Made by a program: the position numbers and the translations under genes. Below, piece after piece: positions 16,915-23,284 of a stretch of DNA of 26,809 nucleotides. The notes under the pieces are model-generated. The model was not told the DNA's origin, did no database searches, and was given only the letters and a program-made list of their open reading frames with translations. This DNA is from GCA-2688265 sp964527395 (GTDB taxonomy: Archaea > Nanobdellota > Nanobdellia > Woesearchaeales > GW2011-AR9), in NCBI GenBank assembly GCA_964527395.1, contig CAZGQD010000019.1:1-26809 (forward strand). Direction: 5' to 3'. Position 1 is the stretch's first letter; every line of letters starts with the position of its first letter.

Positions 16915-17055
16915 ATGGATGCAATATTAATACTAGCACTCTCAAGTGTTTTTTTAGGAACAATGATCTTAGCTGTACCTAAGCTTTTAAGGTTTGCAGT
17001 TGGCGGAATGTTCTTGATAGCAGGTTTAACTATACTTTTACCACAAGTCTTATAG
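16915..17055 (+). CDS. Small membrane protein, 46 aa
   Basis: A 46-residue hydrophobic protein: a first membrane helix (AILILALSSVFLGTMILAV), a short basic turn (PKLLR), and a second helix (FAVGGMFLIAGLTILLP). ACATAAATA at 16884-16892 is 27 nt before the ATG. The ATG 5 nt earlier, at 16910, is in another frame and stops at once. The function is unknown. Confidence 0.55.
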   Translation: MDAILILALSSVFLGTMILAVPKLLRFAVGGMFLIAGLTILLPQVL

Positions 17056-17097
17056 AAATAAAAAAAAGATATATTCAATACTCTGAGCTAAGCTAAT

Positions 17098-17364
17098 CTA
17101 AACTTTTTCAAACTCACAAAGGCAACCGCTACCTTCATTCACAGCTTCTGCACTAAGAACTAACCACCCTCTTTCAGTTGCTACAACTCCACATTCGTTA
17201 GAACAGCCTCTTTCTCCACAATCAAACACTAAATTAGGGCATTCAATGATTTGTTTCTCAGTAGTTTCAGCGCTGCAAGAGACTAGTAGCACTAAGAAAC
17301 CAATCAAAAGCACAAAAAGTCCAAATCTCCTAGTTTTATCAAAATATTGTCTGTTTTTAAGCAT
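17098..17364 (-). CDS. Small Cys-rich lipoprotein
   Basis: The 88-residue protein has a basic N-terminus, a hydrophobic stretch (FGLFVLLIGFLVLLVSC) and a lipobox (LVSC), so it should be lipid-anchored outside the membrane. The mature part has six more cysteines (CPNLVFDCGERGCSNEC, GCLCEF), suggesting disulfides or a bound metal. A TATA-like stretch at 17383-17393 is 24 nt before the ATG at 17364; the TTG at 17373 is a poorer start. The family is unknown. Confidence 0.65.
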   Translation of the reverse strand: MLKNRQYFDKTRRFGLFVLLIGFLVLLVSCSAETTEKQIIECPNLVFDCGERGCSNECGVVATERGWLVLSAEAVNEGSGCLCEFEKV

Positions 17365-17502
17365 AAATAGCAAAATTCTCTTCTTTTTAAATTAGTTTCC
17401 ATAAGAAATTAACTAAATAATATTCAATTTAATCTAAAATATATTAAACTATCAAAGAATATCTGTAAAAAATACTTAAAATAAAAATAAAAACAAACAA
17501 GA

Positions 17503-18624
17503 TTACTTAATGCCAGAAGTAGTTTCTAACACTCTTTCAGAGAATTCACTTGCATTAGAACTTGTTCCATATAAGTCAACCATTATCTCGAAATTTGTAA
17601 TAAAAGGTTCTCCTCGACGATATAGCCATTTTGCAAACGGAGTTTCTTGATCATAACCTATCGGCAGCACCAAAGTTTCATGTGCCTGAATTGGTGGTCC
17701 ATTTGGATCAAAATCAACTCTATCCAAATAAAAGTCTCCATTATCTAATCTATAACTAATCATTTCACTGGTTTTTTCTGAATCTACTGTAACTTCTCTT
17801 TTAACAGTCTCTGACATAAGTTCTCTTGCTCTATTTACAGAAGATTTTAAGTTTTTGCTCAATGGCCTTTTAACAGACTCAGGAAGATGTTCATCAACAA
17901 ATTTATATCCTAATCTGAGATCAAATCTATTTGTGTTTCTAATACTGTCGTATATTATTCCGCTATTTCCTCCCTTAAAAATATCTTCAACTTCTCTACT
18001 TCTAAAAGTAGAATAATCAAGATACTCGGGATAATCCTCTCTAAACTTAACTAGTCCTAATTCAACTGCTTTCTCTTCTAAAAAATCTCTTCTGGATGAA
18101 ATATTGCTCCTAACTTCTCTTACAAGTTGATAAGGATGAGTTTTATCTTCATCACAATTTATTAATCTCATAGCATGAAATAGGAAAAATTCTGGTCCTA
18201 CTTTATTTCCAACTAAATCCTCATAAACAAAAGGCATAATATCAGAGTATTTTGAGCCTCCAAAATCCATACTAGAGTGATCATTATATTCACAAGTTGT
18301 AGGTAAACTTCCTAAAACACTAATCATTGAACCTTCACCTTCATCTTCATCAAAAAAAGACTGATATAACTCATCTCTTTTAGCTCTTTCATATATTTTA
18401 AACATCTCAACTGCTTCATCAATTGGAATCTCAGAAGCTTGTTTAGCAGTATCTGCTAGTTCGACAGGAAGACTAGGTACTACATAATTGCTAGCAGGAC
18501 TAATATTCACATCAGAGCCTCTTCCTTCATCAGAATCACTCTCAGAGCATCCTGCATTCATAGCCAATAACCCTACTAAAGACATTGACCTAAATCTTTT
18601 TGATAAATTTCTCATAATTGCCAT
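17503..18624 (-). CDS. Putative secreted lipoprotein, unknown function
   Basis: A basic N-terminus and hydrophobic stretch (MSLVGLLAMNAGC) end in a lipobox-like site; the residue three before the Cys is Asn instead of the usual Leu, so the anchor is probable, not certain. A Ser/Asp/Glu-rich linker follows, then a ~320-residue domain with no motif I recognise, rich in charged residues. TTTAAAG at 18648-18656 is 28 nt before the ATG; a second ATG three codons in is possible. There are few Cys and no membrane span after the signal. Confidence 0.65.
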   Translation of the reverse strand: MAIMRNLSKRFRSMSLVGLLAMNAGCSESDSDEGRGSDVNISPASNYVVPSLPVELADTAKQASEIPIDEAVEMFKIYERAKRDELYQSFFDEDEGEGSMISVLGSLPTTCEYNDHSSMDFGGSKYSDIMPFVYEDLVGNKVGPEFFLFHAMRLINCDEDKTHPYQLVREVRSNISSRRDFLEEKAVELGLVKFREDYPEYLDYSTFRSREVEDIFKGGNSGIIYDSIRNTNRFDLRLGYKFVDEHLPESVKRPLSKNLKSSVNRARELMSETVKREVTVDSEKTSEMISYRLDNGDFYLDRVDFDPNGPPIQAHETLVLPIGYDQETPFAKWLYRRGEPFITNFEIMVDLYGTSSNASEFSERVLETTSGIK

Positions 18625-18698
18625 ACTTTATGCCTAAAACAAAGCTACTTTAAAAAAACAATCATAAAAAACAAAAAAAATCTACCTATCTCACTCTA

Positions 18699-18721
18699 CT
18701 CTCTCTCTCTCTCTCTCTCTC
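18699..18721. repeat. (CT)n microsatellite
   Basis: Eleven and a half CT units (GA on the minus strand) lie between two minus-strand genes, just past the stop of the membrane protein gene and upstream of the lipoprotein promoter. Such a tract can change length by slippage. It is non-coding, so any effect would be on the transcript end or on spacing. Confidence 0.85.
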
Positions 18722-18739
18722 ACTATAATTGCTCTTCTT

Positions 18740-19921
18740 CTACACAAACATAGTTCCAAACAAGACTCCTAGTATTACAAAAGCTACTAAGAACCCAATT
18801 GTAGCTGCTACAGTAAGTATCCCTGCTAAAAAGTCCTTGTATTTACGTCCAACATATATTGGTGGCAATACAAACAAAGCAACAGATGCTATAAACATCA
18901 CAATTCCAAGGAAAAATGCTAATTGGCCATCGAGTTGATAACCTACCCATTCTCGCAGATTTGACATAATCCAACTACCACCACCAATAATAATAGATAG
19001 TAACACTGCTGAAGCAAGTCCAAAGCTAATTACTTCTGCTTTCTGATCTTTCTTAACTGACAGTTTCTTATATTTTGATCTAAGCCAAACTCCTATCCCT
19101 ACAAGCAGTCCTCCTCCAAAAACAATCTTCAAAACATTCCCCCACAAATTCAGCATAAATTCAGAAGCAGAGTATCTTCCACTAACTATAACAGTTTCGT
19201 TTGGATCAAGTACATAACTTTCTTTCACAATACCAGAACTTCTCTCAATTGATCGTGAATAATCTTCAATGTCTTCATCAGACACAGCATCAGATGAACT
19301 TGCTACATCAGTTTCTATCATACCATATATTTCATATGAATAATCAACTTCTTTTTCAACTCCAGCCAAATAAAGACCTGAATCAACATTAATTGATACT
19401 CTGCTGTAAGCCATATCATAATCACTTTTCAAAGTCACAAACTCAAAGTTATAAACTCCCATATCAAGTGAAGCAACATCATACAATTTATATGAAACAA
19501 GCAAAACAGCTTCTTCTTGTTCTAAAACATCTTCAAAATTAAAGACCACAAACTCTCCATCAACTTCATAATCTACTCCATAATACAAATAATCTTCATA
19601 CTCATATCCATTACTTCTCTCACGAATCACAGTAGTTTCTTGGATTACATTCAGCATCCTAAAGTCCCCAGGCATCTCTACAACTATCGAATCAATCGGC
19701 TCATCATCTACATTCCGAACAATCAGTTTAGCAAAAACAACAGCTTCACCTTCAGCATCTAAATACACTGAATAATACTGGCTATTCCCAATAGCAAGAT
19801 CCGAAGATCCTCCTGCATATACGGACAATGGCATCTGCACAAGCAAAACCACCATCAAAAATAAACCTAAAAACCCTCTAAATATATTCATTTTCATCTT
19901 ATTATCTTTAACATATCTCAT
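18740..19921 (-). CDS. Membrane protein with exported N-terminal domain and four C-terminal helices
   Basis: The 393-residue protein has an N-terminal signal (GLFLMVVLLVQMPLSVYA) and an acidic, beta-rich exported domain (~38-240) with many Tyr, Val and Glu. Four membrane helices follow (about 255-280, 300-325, 330-355, 362-393), separated by a basic cytoplasmic loop (RSKYKKLSVKKDQK). The layout, an outside beta domain with a membrane base, suggests a surface or sensor role; I recognise no family. The TATA box at 19953-19964 is 38 nt upstream, and GGTGAT lies 6 nt before the ATG, so this gene uses a leader with SD. Confidence 0.75.
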   Translation of the reverse strand: MRYVKDNKMKMNIFRGFLGLFLMVVLLVQMPLSVYAGGSSDLAIGNSQYYSVYLDAEGEAVVFAKLIVRNVDDEPIDSIVVEMPGDFRMLNVIQETTVIRERSNGYEYEDYLYYGVDYEVDGEFVVFNFEDVLEQEEAVLLVSYKLYDVASLDMGVYNFEFVTLKSDYDMAYSRVSINVDSGLYLAGVEKEVDYSYEIYGMIETDVASSSDAVSDEDIEDYSRSIERSSGIVKESYVLDPNETVIVSGRYSASEFMLNLWGNVLKIVFGGGLLVGIGVWLRSKYKKLSVKKDQKAEVISFGLASAVLLSIIIGGGSWIMSNLREWVGYQLDGQLAFFLGIVMFIASVALFVLPPIYVGRKYKDFLAGILTVAATIGFLVAFVILGVLFGTMFV

Positions 19922-20058
19922 AATTATATCACCAAATATACTCAGAATATACTTTTTATATAAACGCAGTCAAGACTTCAAATACAGTTGAAGTTAAGCA
20001 CAAAACACACTAATTCCCAACAATTATCTTTATAAATAAGCCAAATTCGAAGTTAAAT

Positions 20059-20433
20059 ATGGTTATTCACGAACAAATTCGCCAATCATTAAGAGCAGAT
20101 CCAAGTGTATCATTAATAAGATTATTAGTTGAAAGTAATCCCAAAACTGGTCAAAGACTTTCAACTGAATTTTATGTAGCTCCAACTGGATCTGGCCTTT
20201 ACACAGCACAAGAATTAAATAGATTCATGGACAATTTAGTTCCAGACTTAGAGCCAAAAAGAACCCAAAGTTTCAAAGTTTCTGGACAATACTTACTTTT
20301 TGGCAGATTATTTTATGACGAAAGAACTACAATTTCTCCATTCCCTTGTATAAACTTAGTAAGATCTGTAATTGCAGAAGAGTCATCTGCTTTTGATGGG
20401 ATAAGTTTAGATAGATTAAAAAATTACCAATGA
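20059..20433 (+). CDS. Hypothetical protein, 124 aa
   Basis: I recognise no family. The protein is soluble, with alternating predicted strands and helices (STEFYVAPTGSGLYTAQEL, KVSGQYLLFGRLFYD). TTTATAAAT at 20029-20037 is 26 nt before the ATG. It converges with the HTH regulator gene 24 nt downstream. Confidence 0.65.
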   Translation: MVIHEQIRQSLRADPSVSLIRLLVESNPKTGQRLSTEFYVAPTGSGLYTAQELNRFMDNLVPDLEPKRTQSFKVSGQYLLFGRLFYDERTTISPFPCINLVRSVIAEESSAFDGISLDRLKNYQ

Positions 20434-20456
20434 AACTAATCCCAAAATAAATTTTT

Positions 20457-21155
20457 TCATCTTCTTTCCTTCCATTTCTCAACAGCCCACTTCCAAAAAG
20501 CTGAAGCTACTAATCCAACTACAGCACCTAAGACAATCCACCAGAACACATCAACAAAAGAACCACTTGAAGCAACTTGCGCCACAGCATCAGCAGATTC
20601 AACAAGAACTTCATTAGCAATTTCCTCAGCAGCACTATCAGCCAATTCCATCTCAAGACTCTCACCAGCTTCCCTAGCATAATCTAAACTAGGTGATTCA
20701 TCAGAAGAACTAGTAGTAACAACAGATTCCATAGCAAAGGTACTTGCTGTAAATGAACCAAACTTACGCACAAAATCAACAACAAAGGCTACTCCAGCTG
20801 TAATTCCTAGTGCAGGCAATATTCCACGCAATTTAGAAGCAAGCCCAGTAACTTTCTTAGGCGCAATAATGATATATTTGTTAGCCAATTTATAATGGTT
20901 AACTTCACGCCCTTTTTTGGAATATGTAAAACCTTCAATCTCCACCAGTTTTGCTGCAACTAACTTCTGCAAATGATAATGCACTGTACTAATGGCAATT
21001 CCACATTTCTTAGCGATTTCACTCTCACTAACATTTTCAACATTAGCTAAATAATCAAGAATTTTACGGGAAGTAGTGCTACTGATAGTCTCAGCCAAAT
21101 CTTTAGTTGCAGAATCAGCTAGATCCACTAACAAAAAGTTATTCTTCCGTCCCAT
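20457..21155 (-). CDS. Membrane-anchored winged-helix (ArsR-like) regulator
   Basis: Residues ~18-100 of 232 form a winged helix-turn-helix: SRKILDYLANVENVSESEIAKK, then the recognition helix ISTVHYHLQKLVAAKLV and the wing KKGREVNHYKL. Two membrane helices follow (about 109-129 and 201-223) around an acidic Ser/Ala/Glu loop. Such membrane-tethered HTH proteins are frequent in archaea and may couple membrane signals to transcription. CTTTTAAAG at 21179-21187 is 28 nt before the ATG. Its start faces the start of the HTH-MNT gene across about 110 nt, so it could regulate that gene. Confidence 0.85.
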   Translation of the reverse strand: MGRKNNFLLVDLADSATKDLAETISSTTSRKILDYLANVENVSESEIAKKCGIAISTVHYHLQKLVAAKLVEIEGFTYSKKGREVNHYKLANKYIIIAPKKVTGLASKLRGILPALGITAGVAFVVDFVRKFGSFTASTFAMESVVTTSSSDESPSLDYAREAGESLEMELADSAAEEIANEVLVESADAVAQVASSGSFVDVFWWIVLGAVVGLVASAFWKWAVEKWKERR

Positions 21156-21245
21156 AACAAATAAAGAAAAACAACTTGCTTTTAAAGACCTTTCGTTAAC
21201 TTCAACTCAATTGATAGTCAAATAAGCACAACATTTAAATAAAAC

Positions 21246-21263
21246 TGTTTCATTTATGAAACA
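21246..21263. promoter_or_regulatory. Palindromic operator at the HTH-MNT start
   Basis: TGTTTCAT-TT-ATGAAACA is a perfect 8-bp inverted repeat starting 6 nt after the TATA box (ATTTAAAT, 21233-21240) and covering the predicted transcription start. A dimeric HTH protein bound here would block polymerase. The likeliest binder is the HTH-MNT protein itself, but the divergent regulator is also possible. Confidence 0.55.
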
Positions 21264-21264
21264 C

Positions 21265-21876
21265 ATGGTTCAAAAAAGAAACAATCTTGAATTAGATATT
21301 ATTACTCAGTTGCTCAAAAAAGAATCACATCTAAGGGCAATAGCTAAGTCTCTAAATCAATCTCATTCCACAGTTTTCAGAAAATTAAACAATCTTAAAG
21401 AAAATAATGTCATTGACAGTAGAATAGAAGGTAAAAACAAAGTTTTCTTCTTAAAAAACAATATAGTCTCTCAAAATCATGTCCTACAATCAGAGTTACA
21501 CAAATCAATCATTTTCTATCAAAAATATCCTTATTTAAGTATAATATTTGAAGAGATACTAAGTACAACAAACGAAAGACTCATAATTTTGTTTGGTTCA
21601 TATGCTAAAAACTCTGCCAAAAAGACTAGTGATATTGATATTTATATAGAGACAAATGATAGAAAACTAAAGAAATCAATAGAAAACATCCATTCTAAAA
21701 TAAATGTTAAAATAGGTACTTTTGACAGCAGATCTCCTTTAATAAAAGAGATAATAAAAAATCACATTATCATCAGAGGGGTAGAACTTTTCTACCAAAG
21801 ATTAAATAATGAAGGTAAATCAAATGAATCAGTTTTTAAACAATCTAAAAGCAGAGGGAAAATTAGAATTAGTTGA
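21265..21876 (+). CDS. HTH-nucleotidyltransferase (MNT) antitoxin
   Basis: The first ~65 residues are a winged HTH (HLRAIAKSLNQSHSTVFRKL). A minimal nucleotidyltransferase domain follows, with GSYAKNSAKKTSDIDI, the GS and DxD residues needed for nucleotide transfer, and a conserved end (IKNHIIIRGVELFYQRL). In MNT-HEPN modules the MNT protein disarms the HEPN toxin by AMP addition; the fused HTH would allow autoregulation. The frame has an ATG at 21256 inside the palindrome and one at 21265; TATA spacing (28 nt) favours 21265. It overlaps the HEPN gene by 53 nt. Confidence 0.85.
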   Translation: MVQKRNNLELDIITQLLKKESHLRAIAKSLNQSHSTVFRKLNNLKENNVIDSRIEGKNKVFFLKNNIVSQNHVLQSELHKSIIFYQKYPYLSIIFEEILSTTNERLIILFGSYAKNSAKKTSDIDIYIETNDRKLKKSIENIHSKINVKIGTFDSRSPLIKEIIKNHIIIRGVELFYQRLNNEGKSNESVFKQSKSRGKIRIS

Positions 21877-22300
21877 ACCTTCAACTGAAATAATGGATTC
21901 ATATACTGAAAAAGCAAACAATTGTTTAAAATCAGCAAAAATTCTTCTTCAAAACAATTTATTTGAAAATTCTATTGGTATGTCTTATTATTCTATGTAT
22001 AATTCAACAATCTCATTACTTTTCAGGGTTGGTATAAAATGCGAAAATCATGGAGCTGCAATACTTTTACTAAAACTTTTATTCAACAACCATGAACTTT
22101 ACGAATTAATTTCTAATGCTAAGACAGAAAGAATAGATAAGCGGTACTTTGTTAATTCAAAAGAAGATGAAATTACAAGTGATATTGCAAAAGAACTCCT
22201 AATTGATGCAGAAGATTTTGTTTTCAAGTTAAAAGCAACTATCAGTAAATTAAACCAAGAAAAAATAGAAAAATTAAGAGAAAAGTTCAAATTACTTTAA
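21824..22300 (+). CDS. HEPN-domain toxin
   Basis: A 158-residue helical HEPN protein, the predicted RNase toxin of the pair. Seen: NCLKSAKILLQNNLFENSIGMSY and YYSMYNSTISLLF, then FRVGIKCENHGAA, in which R and H would be the usual active-site pair, at a spacing slightly longer than the typical RX4-6H. The frame is open from an ATG at 21809, but GAAGGT (21811-21816) lies 7 nt before the ATG at 21824, which begins the natural N-terminus MNQFLNNLKAEGKLELVEP. It overlaps the antitoxin gene, so the two are translated in step. Confidence 0.85.
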   Translation: MNQFLNNLKAEGKLELVEPSTEIMDSYTEKANNCLKSAKILLQNNLFENSIGMSYYSMYNSTISLLFRVGIKCENHGAAILLLKLLFNNHELYELISNAKTERIDKRYFVNSKEDEITSDIAKELLIDAEDFVFKLKATISKLNQEKIEKLREKFKLL

Positions 22301-22308
22301 ACAAATCT

Positions 22309-23127
22309 TTACTTACCAGCACTAGATCCATAAAGCACAGTCAAATTTTTCATCTTTGTAACTGTACTGGCAGCTTCATTGTAGCAAGTAGCCGTCCCTT
22401 CCCAGCCACCAACTCCATCATCTAAAAGTTCAGTAAAATCTCTAAGAGTGGCTCCATCTGTTGCTGCAACATATGCAGTAGGATAATTGTTTCCATAAGA
22501 ATCAGTTCCCATGTCATTCCCACACAAGATCATAAGTCCATCACATCCTTTAGGCAAATAATCTCCAATATCGCCAGTAGTAAGTAATTTTCCAGTAAAT
22601 AAGTTTTCATTAGGAAGACCAAAACTCATCCCACTTATTCCAAAGTTCCAACTACCATCACTTGCAACTATTTGTGTGTCTGTGTAAGATTCTCCACTTC
22701 CAAGATAATTTTGAACATTGAACAATGCAAGTACATCATTTCCTCCATCAGAAGATGCTTCTCCAACTACAAAAGCATCATATGTACAATCAGAAAGGTC
22801 ATTACATTGTAAATTAGTAGGAAACGCACAATAACCAACACTCTCTTTAGTAGTTCCAGTTGTACTTGTTGTCCCAGTACCACTAGTTCCTCCAGTCACA
22901 GTAGTTGTGATGGTACCTGTAGTTCCTGTAACAGTTCCACTTGTCCCAGAACCAGTAGTCACATAGCTTCCAGTTGTAGGATCTGCTGTATCATAACTGC
23001 CTGTCCCTACATTTGTAATTGTACTATTCTCAGGCTGACCACCAACAACTTTTCCAGAATCTCCTACTTTGTCTCCAGTACACCCAACCAATAATCCTAA
23101 CAATCCTGCATTAATCATTCTTTCCAT
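22309..23127 (-). CDS. Thr-rich lipoprotein with S-layer-like domain
   Basis: The 272-residue protein has a short signal ending in a good lipobox (LLVGC). A ~50-residue linker of Thr, Gly and Ser (about 42-92) follows, typical of a surface stalk and a likely O-glycosylation site. The C-terminal domain (~95-272) has AFVVGEASSDGGNDVLALFNV, which recalls the repeat found in archaeal S-layer and related surface proteins (low certainty), and four or five Cys. TTATAAATT at 23157-23166 is 35 nt before the ATG, and TGAGGAA sits 6 nt before it as SD. It is the last gene before leuS on the opposite strand. Confidence 0.75.
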   Translation of the reverse strand: MERMINAGLLGLLVGCTGDKVGDSGKVVGGQPENSTITNVGTGSYDTADPTTGSYVTTGSGTSGTVTGTTGTITTTVTGGTSGTGTTSTTGTTKESVGYCAFPTNLQCNDLSDCTYDAFVVGEASSDGGNDVLALFNVQNYLGSGESYTDTQIVASDGSWNFGISGMSFGLPNENLFTGKLLTTGDIGDYLPKGCDGLMILCGNDMGTDSYGNNYPTAYVAATDGATLRDFTELLDDGVGGWEGTATCYNEAASTVTKMKNLTVLYGSSAGK

Positions 23128-23284
23128 TTTATATTCCTCAAATCATCAAATTAATCAATTTATAACAAACATACAGCATAAAACCAAATATAAACATTTA
23201 TATTCTCAAAAAACATACACTGTCTAAACAATCTCCCAATCCACCCAAAGAATTTATATAAATAATAACTCCACCAAAGCCACT

